A stretch of 64,000 nucleotides of DNA from Laguncularia racemosa. Lineage: Eukaryota > Streptophyta > Magnoliopsida > Myrtales > Combretaceae. This document shows, piece by piece, positions 10,367-21,915 of the stretch. The position numbers were made by a program, and so were the translations under genes. Within the stretch, counting starts at the first letter, position 1. Each line of letters opens with the position of its first letter. The notes beneath the pieces were generated by a model. The model was not told the origin of the DNA. It did no database searches and saw nothing but the letters and a program-made list of their open reading frames with translations. Location of the stretch: NCBI GenBank assembly GCA_037954665.1, contig JBBMOL010000282.1, positions 124,001 to 188,000 on the forward strand, in the 5' to 3' direction.

Positions 10367-11990
10367 TGATGGGTGTCGAATCTAACAAAAATAAAACGTA
10401 CTCTAGACAATTATATGATTTGCATATAGTGGTGAGTAGGGTCAAATCCACAGAAATTGGTTAAACTTATTTCTATTCAAGGAGAATAAAAGGGAAAAGG
10501 AAAATGGGGGGTTTGGTTTGTGAATCGAATAAAGTTAAAACAAGATAAGAAAGTTGTATATTGATAAAAAGCCTAGCCAAAGGAATCAAGATGGTTTAAT
10601 TCTAGGAATTGATCATCGATGCAAATGTTCTCTATTCTTAGTTCTAGATAAACTGGTTATGGTTATTAACAAGCTCTAACAACATATCTCTCCTTACTTC
10701 CTCGATAACCTCCGACAAGCGCTTTGAATTATTTCTCTTATTGATTAAACAACCCTAGACAAGCGCTTAGGTTTTAATCTATCAATAGCATTAAGATCTA
10801 GAGAGACCACCAATTCATGCCAGTAGATTATAAGATAACCTATTTAAACATGATCACACACCTCCATAACATGAATTCGATCATCTCTTTTATAACCAAA
10901 CATGTTATTGCGTCACTAAGACTAGAACAATCAAACAATTACGGATTTGACGTGCTAGTTGACAATATATTAACTTGCTAATTGAGTAGAAGAGCTCTAT
11001 TCATACCAATCAACAAAGATAATAATGACAAAACGATCAGAAGATATATGAATACCCGAAAGCAAAGAATAGAATAAATACAAGTCAATTAGACCTCACA
11101 ATTCGTGGAGAATTAAACATCTATGACCCTTTGGCTAGAAAAGTAGCTTAGCTACACATGTTCATCAATAAAACGAAAATAAAAGATAAAAACATAATGA
11201 ACCCGGTTGCTTGCTCTGCCTCCGCGTTTCCTTCTTCAAGATCCAAGATTCCAAGATCAAAAGTTGTCCTAACCCTCTAGGGTTGGCTCTATTTATACTA
11301 TTAGATGGATAGCATGTGATCTTTTGCTAGCAAGATACGAAAATATCTTTCCTTTTCCAAGTAGATTTCGAGAAGTGAAGATTCGTCTGCCTGGCACGCC
11401 TCAACACACGGCCGTGGATCAAGCCGTGCCATCCTCTGTGCATATTCTTCAAGTCTTCATCCGCGCCCAGTGTGGACCACGGTTAGACACACGGCCATAT
11501 TTAAAGTCGTGCCTTCATCTGTGCATAATCTTCAAGTCTTCATCCGTGTCCAGTGTGTACCACGGTTACACCCACGGCTAGATTTCAAGCCGTGCCTTCA
11601 TCTGGTTGATGTTCCACACTTTCTTCTCCTTGGTCCTAACTTCCACCACGGCTTCAAGCACGGTTTCTCCCACGGGTTCCACCACGGCCGTGCCTTAAGC
11701 CGTGTCTCTCTCTGTTCAAAGTCCTCATTTTTGCCTTCTTGTCCAGTGTGTAACACGGTTTGAACCTTGGCCGTGCCGTAAACCGTGCTTCCTCCGGTGG
11801 TGTAATTCCTTGTCTTGATCCAAGTTGTAGATGACTTCTCTAAAATACTTGAATTAGCATCCTTAACTCCATTTAACCTGATTTATCACGATGATAGAAT
11901 TAAAGTACCATTTCCTTATGATTTCTATAAAATCAATAATAATTTAACACAATTTATACTATAAAGATTGAGTATAAAATGGCTCTATCA
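10367..11990 (-). mobile_element. Solo LTR of the TGATAGAGCC Athila-like family, minus strand
   Basis: On the plus strand it runs TGATGGGTGTCG...GGCTCTATCA (1,624 bp), the reverse complement of the LTRs at 34055 and 39343. The 5-bp duplication CACTT is exact: 10362-10366 and 11991-11995. Joining across it continues the host RNase H reading, which proves the insertion. The internal region was lost by LTR recombination. An array of CACGG/CCGTG inverted repeats occupies about 11400-11800. Confidence 0.95.
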
Positions 11991-11995
11991 CACTT

Positions 11996-12549
11996 CAAAG
12001 GCTAACAACACTTATCTAAACGTTAAGCTAAGTGGATGGAATTTCTAAAGAGCTTCACTTATGTGATTTAATACAAGAAAGGGAGTGTCAATGTTGTAGT
12101 TAATGCATTACCACATATGTATGTATGTATTACTTCTCTTCAATCAAAGTTGCTTGGATTTGAATTAATGAAGGAACAATATGTTCATGATGATCATCTG
12201 AAGTTGATTGTTAAGCGATGTTTTGGAGGAGCTGTAGCAGTGGATATTATATGATAGATAGTTTTCTATATAGAACAAGGAAGTTGTGTATACCCTACCG
12301 GTCTATGAGGGAATTGTTGATACGAGAGGCTCATGCTAGGGGATTATTAATACACTTCAATGAAAAGAGGACCTTAGAATTGTTAAAGGAACACTTTTAC
12401 TGAAGGGGTATGTTGAAAGATGTACATAGAGTTTTAGAGAGATGTAGAGTTTGTAAGAGGGTGAAGGGAAAGAAGGAAGATTATGGTGAATATATGCCTT
12501 TACCTTTACCCACAAAGCCATGGATTGATATTAGTACGGATTTTATCTT
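11996..12549 (+). pseudogene. Chromovirus pol, piece 2: end of RNase H and integrase N-terminus
   Basis: It continues the RNase H (AKWMEFLKSFTYVI) and then the linker that follows RNase H. The integrase zinc-binding domain (REAHARGLL, then CRVC) comes next, and the core begins PWIDISTDFI, carrying the first catalytic Asp. The reading is cut at 12549 by the Sirevirus 5' LTR and resumes at 21916 with GLPKT. Stops at two expected Gln/Trp positions show that it was already decaying. Confidence 0.9.
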
Positions 12550-13986
12550 TGTTAAGTTCCTTAATTTAGTTTTGATGTTAACAAAAGAGGAATAATGTGT
12601 AACGTATGTTTGAGCTTGTCAGAAGTTGTTTCAGAAGATAGTAAGTGAATTTCTCTAAATTAAACAAAGAGACAGAAGCTTGTTCAGAACCTTCAAATGT
12701 GTTATACAGACTATTTTTGTTCTGACATAAGGTATTTCAGAAGTTGTGTAGTGTATCCGTAGTTCTCGTGTTAACCTTTCAAAAGCACTTTCAGATCCTT
12801 TACAACAAGAGAACTGTTAACAAGTTTTGCTTTAGAAGCTCTTTCAGAACCTTCCATGCCTGTCACGAATTTTTTCCAGATTTCATTCTAATTTTTATAT
12901 AGATAGTTTTTAATAAATTTAAAGGCTTAACTCCACGTGTCAAGTATATTTGGGTAATATACTTGATGTGTTTTACTAAAGTTGGATTTTATATCATGGG
13001 GTTTTTAATTAACATAAAGTTTTTACAAGATTTTATTCAAAGATTTTATTTTATGATAAAGTGAGATCATATAAGAATTACAGGTTTTACCAAGATTTAA
13101 ATCTAGATATTTCTGCTATATTTTGGGAGATCTAGCAATTACAAAGATAAGGATAAGAAATATGGTTGTTACATAAAGATATGGTTCCACAATATATGGG
13201 ATATCAAGATAAGGTTCCACAATGTGAGGGATATCTTCAACAAACTTGATCCAAGGAATATCTCCAAAGAAGATCTCGGTCAAACTGATTTATCTAAGCT
13301 TATCCTCATCAAAAATATCACGGAATGCAGATCCTCTCCAACAGATTCAACTTATTTTTGAAATACAAAATTTCAAAAATAAATTCAAGCTTGTCACGTG
13401 GAACTTCATGAACGTTACATTCTCAAAAGTAACTGTTAGGTTCTCTTCATAAAAGGAGTGGTCAGTTCAAATAAAAAAGAACAGAGAGAGAACGTTCTTT
13501 TGTAGAGAAAAAAAATACACAGAAAAGAAAAGACTCATACATCTTCAAGCATAAAATTTTTTACATATACATGTGATCTAATTTATAGAGGAAATTTGAT
13601 ATTCCTCATTGTTATTGTAATTCCTTTCTTGTATAAGGAATTGATAGTTGTTTCATCACTGTAGTTTGAGTGATTAGCTTAGTGAAGAAGCTAAAAAGAC
13701 TCAGCAGTGAGACTTCGCCTTGAAGAGGCTTATTTTGTACACTTTCAATTTGTTTGATATAGTGACGTAGAGCTGGAAGAGAGGAGTGACGCTCGAGGCG
13801 GAACCTCTATAAATCTCTGAGCATTCTATTCTTCTCTACTCATTTTATTTATTGCACATTATTGTTTTTCATTTTTGTTGTTCACGTCATTTTATTAGTC
13901 AAGAGTTTTTGAATGATTTGCAAAAATTGAAATTTTCAGTAATTAATCAATTCACCCCCTTTTGATTAATCTAATTGGGACCAACA
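12550..13986 (+). repeat. Sirevirus 5' LTR
   Basis: It is 1,437 bp, TGTTAAG...CCAACA, and nearly identical by eye to 20452-21910. It lacks a short segment that the 3' LTR has after 21657 (cggtattgacaatcgggac), and its GTGACG...ACGCTCG wording differs there. A CACGTG/CACGTGT word occurs near 12934 and 13395; such palindromes are known in Sirevirus LTRs. Confidence 0.93.
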
Positions 13987-13988
13987 AT

Positions 13989-14000
13989 TGGTATCAGAGC
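13989..14000 (+). other. Primer binding site, tRNA-iMet, perfect
   Basis: TGGTATCAGAGC, starting 2 bp after the LTR end, is a full 12-base complement of the plant initiator Met tRNA 3' end. Confidence 0.95.
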
Positions 14001-14028
14001 AGGACTTATCTATTTTGAGTGATCCAAA

Positions 14029-15897
14029 ATGGTTGAAAATAATGTTGCAATTAATCGAGCTCCTTACTCCGATGGCTCAAACTTCTCATATTGGAAGATG
14101 CGTATGGAAACTTACATTAAAGCTAATGATTATGGTTCATGGTAGGTCATTTCACTTAGGGACAATGTGATCACCTTGAACGGAAATTCGACCTTGTCAA
14201 ATTCCGAGAAGAACAACAAAGCAAAAAATTTGTTACTGACTACTATTGCTCCATCAGAGTTCTATTTAATATCATCGTGTGCAAGTGCAAAGGAGATTTG
14301 GGATATCCTATCCGATACATATGAAGGGACTGATACCATCAAGGAAACCAAGATAAATGCTTTAATTCAACAATATGAATTATTTAAGTTTAAGTCTAAT
14401 GAAGATGTCAAAGATGCTTTCAACAGGTTTACAGCTATTACAAATGAGCTTGCATCACTTGGAAAGAATCTTCCAGATCGAAATCTTGTGAGGAAAATGC
14501 TGAGGATATTGCCACCATCTTGGGATGCAAAGAAAACTGCTATAGAAGAAGCTCAAGACCTAAACAAGCTAACTCTCAATCAATTGAGAGAAAAGCTCAT
14601 GGCATATGAGTCACACATAAAAACCACGCAAAGAGGAGAAGACAGCACTAAAGGAATTACGTTTAAAGTCAAGGAAATAAAGCAAAATGAAACTTAAACA
14701 GATGATAGCGACGATGAGAGAGAAGAGGACATTGGTCTTCTAGCACGTAAACTCAACAGGCTGCTTAAGAAGCAAAGAGGTAAGAAATTTAGTGTTTTCA
14801 AGAAAAGTACTGAATATAAGCATAATGATGTAGGAAAAGCTTACAAGGAGAGAGAAAAGAAGAAAGAGAAAAGGGAGATTCAATGTTATGAATGCAAAAA
14901 GCCAAGACACATCAAATATGAATGTCCAACACTGATCAAGAAAATGGAAAATTATAAAAAGAAAAGTCGAGCAATGCTAGCAACGTGGAATGATTTAGAG
15001 GACACAGAAACAAATTCAGAAGATTAAGAAGAAGAAGAGGATGAGGCAAATCTTTGTCTAATGGCTAGTTCTGAGGTACACTCTGAATCTGATGAAGATG
15101 TAACTGATACTAACATGCTAGTAGAAATGAGTAAACTATTAAAGGCACTAAAAAGGGCTGATACAAAATTAGCTAAGTATGAAAACGAAATAAAAGCACT
15201 TAAGAATGAAAAGGAAGCATTAAAGCAAACAAATACTTTACTTGCGGATGAAAATGATATCCTCAAACAAGAAAATGAATCCATGCATGTGAGTATTGAA
15301 AAATTAAGAATGGAAAATCATCTACTTGAAGTAGAAACAAGTGACATGAAGGTAAAGATTGATGATCTATCTAAGTCGTTGAAAACTACCTTTAAGAAAT
15401 TTGATGAAAGTGACAAGAAATTGACCATGTTAATTTCTTCACAAAGAGTCTCAAATGAAAAACATGGATTAGGATATGAGCATGGTTCGAGTTCAAAATC
15501 AAATCAAAATACAGTTTTTGTTAAAGCTAAACAAGTCTTAAGTGATGAATCCAACAGCAAAAAGTACATTTCGAATACAAATAATGTTAAAAGAAGAAAT
15601 ATCAGAGACTTTTACAGAAGTTATTCTGACAAGAGGTATCCACACAATGGGTACTACAGAAGCAATACCAGAAGGTATAACAGAAGTTATACAAACCAGA
15701 ATTTCAAGAAACAGGTAAATGACAGGTATAGGAATATTAATTCTTATGCATGTTTCTTTTGTAATAAATTTGGTCATATTGAGAAATTTTGCTATTATAA
15801 GAGAAATAAACTCAGTAGTCAACAAGTAAATCAAAGAAATCAAATGAGCTTATCTTTTAAAGGGCCCAAACTTGCTTGGGTTCCTAAAAGGACTTAA
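14029..15897 (+). pseudogene. Sirevirus gag (nucleocapsid/capsid), three in-frame stops
   Basis: A single frame runs from ATG at 14029 (MVENNVAINRAPYSDG, then SNFSYWKMRM) to TAA at 15895-15897. It is broken by stops after GSW (about 14140), after KQNET (14695-14697) and before an EEEED stretch (about 15025). The N-terminal half is the copia UBN2-type gag domain. The middle has a zinc knuckle CYECKKPRHIKYEC, in which the usual G is P. A heptad-rich coiled coil spans about 15120-15430, and a second knuckle is CFFCNKFGHIEKFC. A long gag with coiled coil is typical of Sireviruses. Only the stop TAA and a short linker separate gag from pol, which continues in the same frame. Confidence 0.9.
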
Positions 15898-15899
15898 TT

Positions 15900-16245
15900 C
15901 TTTTTATTTGTACAGGAACATGAAGCTAAAATAAGAGGAACATGGTATTTGGATAGTGGATGTTCTAGACATATGACTGGAGATGCTTCATTGTTCAATA
16001 GCATAACTTGGGAAGAAAAAGGATATGTAAAGTTTGGAGATGATAGTAGAGCTCCATACACTCCTCAACAAAATGGAGTAGTGGAACACAAGAATAGAAC
16101 TTTACAAGAGATGACTAGATCTATGTTAAATGAAAGTGGCATTGCTAAGTATTTTTGGGCAGAAGCAGTTTCTACAGCTTGCTATATCATCAACAGAGTT
16201 TTCATTCGACCCATGACATTAAAGACTGCTTATGAGATGTTTTGA
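15900..16245 (+). pseudogene. Sirevirus protease fused to integrase C-half by an internal deletion
   Basis: The protease active site reads WYLDSGCSRHMTGD (DSG at 15952-15960). About 30 codons later, at roughly 16050, the frame passes from FGDDSR straight into APYTPQQNGVVEHKNRT, the segment bearing the third catalytic residue (Glu) of the integrase. The rest of the protease, the GAG-pre-integrase domain, the HHCC zinc domain and the first two catalytic Asp residues are missing, a deletion of roughly 1 kb or more that kept the frame. A TGA ends the frame at 16243-16245 inside KTAYEMF, where W is expected. Confidence 0.88.
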
Positions 16246-18250
16246 GGTAAGAAACCTAACGTTTCATATTTTCATATCTTTGGATCTAAATGCTTTGTGA
16301 AAAAGAATCCTCTCAACCTTAGTAAGTTTGATGAAATATTCTCTAAATAGTCGTGCTTATCGTGTTTTCAATAAATCATCAAAAACTATTGAAGAATCAA
16401 TAAATGTTAAATTTATTAAGGATTTAAAGGATGTTGATTCTGATGAAGAAAAGGACTCCAATCCTAAAGTAGAAGCTAGTTTAGAATCTAAGTCAAAAGC
16501 ACTTGTTGTTAACACTCGAGGGTCCGGTCGTCCAGAACCTATTTCAGAGGCAAATACAGAAGGTACTTCAGAAGTTGTAAGATCTGAACAAGAAGCTTCT
16601 AAAGCTTGGAGGTATAAGTCTGCACATCCTTCTGATCAAATAATAGGTAATGTTCAATCTGGTGTTAAAACAAGAGCTAATTTACAAAATCTTGAAAATC
16701 ATTTTGTGTTGTTATTCGAAATTGAACCTAGTAATATAGAAGAAGCTTTAAATGATGATAATTGGATTATCTCTATGCAAGAAGAATTAAATCAATTTCA
16801 AAGAAAGAATGTATGGAACTTAGTTTCTAGACCTAGAGGAAAGTCTATAATTGGAACTAAATGGGTGTTTAAAAATAAATTAGATGAAGACGGTAAAATT
16901 ATAAGAAATAAAGCAAGATTAGTAGCTAAAGTTTATTCACAAGAAGAAGGAATAGATTTTGATGAAACATATTCACCTGTTGCTAGACTAGAAGCAATAC
17001 GGTTGATGCTTACATATGCATCTTATAAGGATTTTAAAGTTTATCAAATGGATGTAAAAAGTGCATTTTTGAATGGTTTTGTAAAGGAAGAAGTTTATGT
17101 AGAACAACCACCTGGATTTGAAGATCCTTTCAAATCAGATTATGTTTTTAAATTAAATAAAGCACTATATGGTTTAAAACAAGCTCCAAGAGCATGGTAT
17201 GAAAGATTGAGTATGTTTTTTATCTCTAAAGGTTTTCATAGAGGAAAAGTTGACACTACTTTATTCTTGAAAACTTTTGATAATGATATCTTGGTTATAT
17301 AAATATATGTGGATGATATTATCTTTGGATCTACTAAAGAATTGTTGTGTCAAGAATTTGCTGAGACCATGCAGGCAGAATTTGAAATGTCAACGATGGG
17401 AGAATTGACATTCTTTTTGGGGCTTCAAATAAAACAAACGAAAGAAGGAATCTTTGTTCATCAAGAAAAAAACACGAAACAAATATTGAAGAAATTTGGA
17501 TATGATGGCTGCAAAAAGGTTACAACACCTATGAGTACTTCAACAAGGTTAGACTCTGACTCAAATAGACAGAAGGTAAGTGAGAAACTTTATAGGAGCC
17601 TTATAGGTTCTTTATTGTACTTGACTGCATCTAGACCTGATATTTTGTTCAGTGTGTGTTTGTGTGCTAGATTTCAAGCTGCACCAATAGAAATTCATTT
17701 ATCAGCTGTAAAGCGAATTTTCAAATACCTAGTTAATACTTCAAATTTAGGCATCTGGTATCCTAAAAATCAAAATTTTGATTTAATAGGATATTCTGAT
17801 GCAGATTATGCTGGTTGTAAAATTGATAGAAAAAGCACATCTGGTACTTGTCAATTCCTAGGTGATAAATTAATTTCTTAGTCTTCTAAAAAACAAAATT
17901 CTATTGCTCTATCCACAGCTGAAGCTGAATATGTTTCTATTGGTAATTGATGTGCACAAGTTTTATGGATAAAACAACAATTGAATGATTATGGAATAAA
18001 TTTTAAAACTGTGCCAATTAAATGTGACAACACAAGTGCAATAAATTTGACAAAAAATCCAGCGCATCATTCTAGGTCAAAGCACATAGAAATTAGACAT
18101 CATTTTATTGCAGATCATGTGCATAATGGAGATATAAATGTTGAATTTGTGCCAACCGATAATCAATTTGCAGACATTTTTACTAAACCTCTTGAAAAGG
18201 TAAAATTTGAATTTATTAGAAATGAATTGGGAATTTGTAACCCTTTTTGA
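16246..18250 (+). pseudogene. Sirevirus reverse transcriptase and RNase H
   Basis: After a small frameshifting deletion near 16330 (the join before NSRAYRVFNKSSKT), the frame carries the copia RT: NVWNLVSRP, GTKWVFKNKLDEDG, ARLVAKVYSQEEGIDF, VYQMDVKSAFLNG and ALYGLKQAPRAWY. The polymerase motif YVDD is intact at 17306-17317 but directly follows a TAA (17300-17302). RNase H follows (YSDADYAGCKIDRKSTSG, LSTAEAEYVS, NQFADIFTKPL) with stops near 17879 and 17948. RT and RNase H share one frame, so only a few substitutions separate it from an open ORF. Confidence 0.92.
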
Positions 18251-18438
18251 ATTTTTTTTTCTTCTTTTCCCCCGAAACTTTTAATATTAGAAAATCTTTA
18301 TTCATATAATATATAAATATATATATATATTTTCTCTTCATTCGTTTCCTTCTTTCCCTATTTTTTCTCTCGCAATCTGCTCTCTCTCTTGGTATCTGCT
18401 CTCGCAATCTTCTTTCCTTCTCTCTCATTGTGACTCCA

Positions 18439-20189
18439 ATGGCGCCTAAATCTTTAGAACGTCTCAAACAAAAATCTTTCAAAACAAAACCCTCCAAAAA
18501 GCCTTTAGTGATTCATGATGAATCTTCGTATTCTTCGGAAAAACCTCAAGAACCTTCAATGGAGGAGAATCCAAGTTCCCCTGACTTCAAATCTGTCATC
18601 GGTTCCAAGAAAATTTCCAAAAGAAAACGGGTTGCATCATCTTCAAAAGGAAAAGAAAAGGTTACTCAAGAAACCTCTCCATCTAAGAAAACAGCCAAGA
18701 AGCAAACGAAACAAAGGAATGTACCAAGTCTGAAACCCTCAATTTCAAAATCTCTTCGAAGGAAGAAAAACGAGGTGTGTTCTTGTAGTTTTGTGGATTT
18801 TAATTTCTTTACAAGTAATGGATTTTACTTGAATGAACTTTTAGAACCCATAGGATGCATGGAACTTTGCTCTACTCAAGTTCTAGTTTATGGCGAGTGT
18901 GTGAAAGAATTTTATGGAAGTCTAAGTCTTTCGGAAAGGAATGTTTTAGTTTCCAGGGTATGTGATCAAGACATTACAATTTCTAGGGCAGATGTAATTA
19001 AATGTCTACACTTACATGATGTAAATGATGATGTAGAGATTACAAACATGCCCAGGAATGATCTTTTTGCCGCTATTAATGGAGGCTTACAAATGGATTA
19101 TGGAAAAGAAGCAATGGTTATTGATTTCGAGTTGTTTCCTCGAATCATACACAAGATTATTGTTGAATGTGTATGTCCAAGGAAGGGCAATTCTACTTCA
19201 ATGTCTATAGAACATGCTCAAATTATCTATGCAATGATTAATAGAAAGAATGTGGACATGGCTTTTAGAGTCATTGATCAAATATGGAGAAATAAAGAAA
19301 GTTTGGTATTTGGGAATGTACTCATGAGGTTGTTTGTGTTTAAAGGAATTGTTTTGCCTACCAACTCTTCTGAACCTATTAAGTTAAAGAGGATAGGTAA
19401 AGAAGTTTTTCATCATATGTCGATATTTGTTAAAGATTGTTTATGGTATGCGAATGATGGTGCACACTTTGTCCATCAAAGGCATATGAAAAGAATTGTT
19501 CCTTTTGGAACTTCTTCGATACTTGTTCAAGAAGGAGGTTCAGAACCTAATTCAAAACCTAGAATAGAGCTTGGAACAAACTATAGAAAGCAACCATATG
19601 ATGATGAGGCTGGAAAGAGTGGAACAAAAGAAGCTACATCCAATGTTGATCTGGAACAAATGAAGAATGTTATGCGAGAAGCTTTGAAACATGAGCTATC
19701 AGATTTAGTTAAGACAGCTTTGACAGATGAAGTTTCAGTTCTTCAATGGTCTGATCTTAGGAGACTAGAAGCGATGGAGTTACAAGTTAAACAAACTTCT
19801 GATATTCTTTCTGATATTAAGAAAAATTCTGAGAAAATGCTTACTGATCTCCATCACTATAGAATTCTCTATGATGAGTTTAGTGCGAGAGTCAAGCAAG
19901 ATCTACTAACAATGTGATTGCTTTTGACAAGTTTGTCTCTCAAGTGAGGAAGATAGGAGATTCAGTCACTAACTCTTTCAAGACTTTGGACTCCAAGATG
20001 GATAAAACATCCCAATCTGTTGCAAATCTTCATGGAGAAATCAAGTTGTTCTTACCCACCAAATTTCCAGATTATGTTCGCTCTGGCACACGTATCATCG
20101 ACTTGGATACTTCACTAGAAAAACCTTCCTTTACCAAACCTTCCACCACTTCCTCTACCTCTCGAGTTACAAGATCCAAAAAATCTTAG
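18439..20189 (+). pseudogene. Sirevirus env-like ORF (plant-transposon-protein domain), one frameshift
   Basis: ATG at 18439 opens a ~490-codon frame ending TGA at 19915-19917. A further ~90 codons in another frame (to 20189) look like its true C-terminus, so one indel lies near 19905. The N-terminus is Lys/Ser/Pro-rich and basic. The middle has FYLNELLEPIGC, VYGECVKEFYGSL and RNVLVSRVCDQDITIS, the pattern of the recurring plant transposon/SIRE env-like domain. The C-terminal third is helical and coiled-coil-like, ending in a Ser/Thr/Pro tail. I see no convincing signal peptide or transmembrane helix, so an envelope role is not supported by this sequence. It is separated from RNase H by about 180 bp. 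Confidence 0.78.
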
Positions 20190-20259
20190 TTCTTGTATTA
20201 ATTTTTTTTTGTTTTGAAAACAAGTTGTAAAAGACTTCTTTTATTTTTTTATGCATAGA

Positions 20260-20451
20260 TTAAGGGGGAGTTATCCCTTTTGCTGTTAACAAAAAGGGGG
20301 AGAATGGTACTATAGAGAATTCAATGATTTATTAATGGTTCTATTGTGTTTATGATGCTTTTCTGTTATAAATATATGTTTGCTTGAACATGAAAGTTGT
20401 TTCTATTTTGTTTATCTAATGGTGTTTTGTTATCATCAAAAAGGGGGAGAA
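20260..20451 (+). promoter_or_regulatory. Multiple polypurine tracts before the Sirevirus 3' LTR
   Basis: Three purine tracts occur in 190 bp: taagggggag (about 20261), aaaaagggggagaa (about 20290) and aaaaagggggagaa (about 20438), the last directly abutting the 3' LTR at 20452. Repeated tracts of this kind are a known Sirevirus feature; they prime plus-strand DNA synthesis. Confidence 0.85.
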
Positions 20452-21910
20452 TGTTAAGTTCTCTAATTTAGTTTCGATGTTAATAAAAGAGGAATAATGT
20501 GTAACGTATGTTTGAGCTTGTCAGAAGTTGTTTCAGAAGATAGTAAGTGAATTTCTCTAAATTAAACAAAGAGACAGAAGCTTGTTCAGAACCTTCAAAT
20601 GTGTTATATAAACTATTTTTGTTCTGACATAAGGTATTTCAGAAGTTGTGTAGTGTATCCGTAGTTCTCGTGTTAACCTTTCAGAACCTTTACAACAAGA
20701 GAACTGTTGACAAGTTTTTCTTTAGAAGCTCTTTCAAAACCTTCCATGCCTGTCACGAATTTTTTCCAAATTTTGTTCTAATTTTTATATCGATAGTTTT
20801 TAATAAATTTAAAGGCCTAACTCCACGTGTCAAGTATATTTGGGTAATAAAATTGATGTGTTTTACTAAAGTTGGATTTTATATCATGGGGTTTTTAATT
20901 AACATAAAGTTTTTACAAGATTTTATTCAAAGATTTTATTTTATGATAAAGTGAGATCATATAAGAATTACAGGTTTTATCAAGATTTAAATCTAGATAT
21001 TTGTGCTATATTTTGGGAGATCCAGCAGTTACAAAGATAAGGATAAGAAATATGGTTGTTACATAAAGATATGGTTCCACAATATATGGGATATCAAGAT
21101 AAGGTTCCACAATGTGAGGGATATCTTCAACAAACTTGATCTAAGGAATATCTCCAAAGAAGATCTCGGTTAAACTAATTTATCCAAGCTTATCCTCATC
21201 AAAAATATCACGGAATGCAGATCCTCTCCAATAGATTCAACTTATTTTTGAAATACAAAATTTCAAAAATAAATTCAAGCTTATCACGTGGAACTTCATG
21301 AACGTTACATTCTCAAAAGTAACCATTATGTTCTCTTCATAAAAGGAGTGGTCAGTTCAAATAAAACAGAATAGAGAGAGAACGTTCTTTTGTGGAGAAA
21401 AAAAAAACACATGGAAAAGAAAAGACTCATACATCTTCAAGTGCAAAATTTTTTACATATACATGTGATCTAATTTATAGAGGAAATTTGATATTCCTCA
21501 TTGTTATTGTAATTCCTTTCTTGTATAAGGAATTGATAGTTGTTTCATCACTGTAGTTTGAGTGATTAGCTTAGTGAAGAAGCTAAAAAGACTCAGCAGC
21601 AAGACTTCGCCTTGAAGAGGCTTATTTTGTACACTTTCAATTTGTTTGATATAGTGAAACACAACCGGTATTGACAATCGGGACCCCGGCGTGGAGCTGG
21701 AAGAGAGGACTGACACTCGAGGCGGAACCTCTATAAATCTTTGAGCATTCAATTCTTCTCTACTCATTTTATTTATTGCACATTATTGTTTTTCATTTTT
21801 GTTGTTCACGTAATTTTATTAGTCAAGAGTTTTTGAATGATTTGCAAAAATTGAAATTTTAAGTAATTAATCAATTCACCCCCTCTTGATTAATCTAATT
21901 GGGACCAACA
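20452..21910 (+). repeat. Sirevirus 3' LTR
   Basis: It is 1,459 bp, the mate of 12550-13986. The LTRs differ by scattered substitutions and by a ~25-bp length difference near 21657, implying some age since insertion. Its end GGACCAACA is followed by the duplicated target ATCTT. Confidence 0.93.
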
Positions 21911-21915
21911 ATCTT

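Larger units (their letters stand above)
12550..21910 (+). mobile_element. Complete Sirevirus-like Ty1/copia retrotransposon (9.36 kb)
   Basis: The element is bounded by LTRs starting TGTTAAGTTC and ending GGACCAACA, with an exact 5-bp duplication ATCTT at 12545-12549 and 21911-21915. Internal order: iMet primer site, gag with coiled coil and two zinc knuckles, protease, truncated integrase, RT, RNase H, env-like ORF, repeated polypurine tracts, 3' LTR. A long 3' extra ORF, several AAGGGGGAG tracts and a large gag fit the Sirevirus (SIRE/Maximus) genus. It sits inside the integrase gene of an older chromovirus. Nonsense codons and an integrase deletion make it non-autonomous now. Confidence 0.93.

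Noticed and set aside
11324..11763. Two overlapping plus-strand ORFs within the solo LTR
   Set aside because: They come from the hairpin-word array of the LTR, have no domain, and lie in a solo LTR with no internal region.
15120..15430. Initially considered a separate host coiled-coil gene
   Set aside because: The frame is continuous with the copia gag on both sides and is followed by a zinc knuckle and pol, so it is the gag coiled coil.
20646..20954. A 102-residue ORF in the Sirevirus 3' LTR
   Set aside because: The matching stretch of the 5' LTR (12730-13060) does not keep it open, and it has no recognisable domain.
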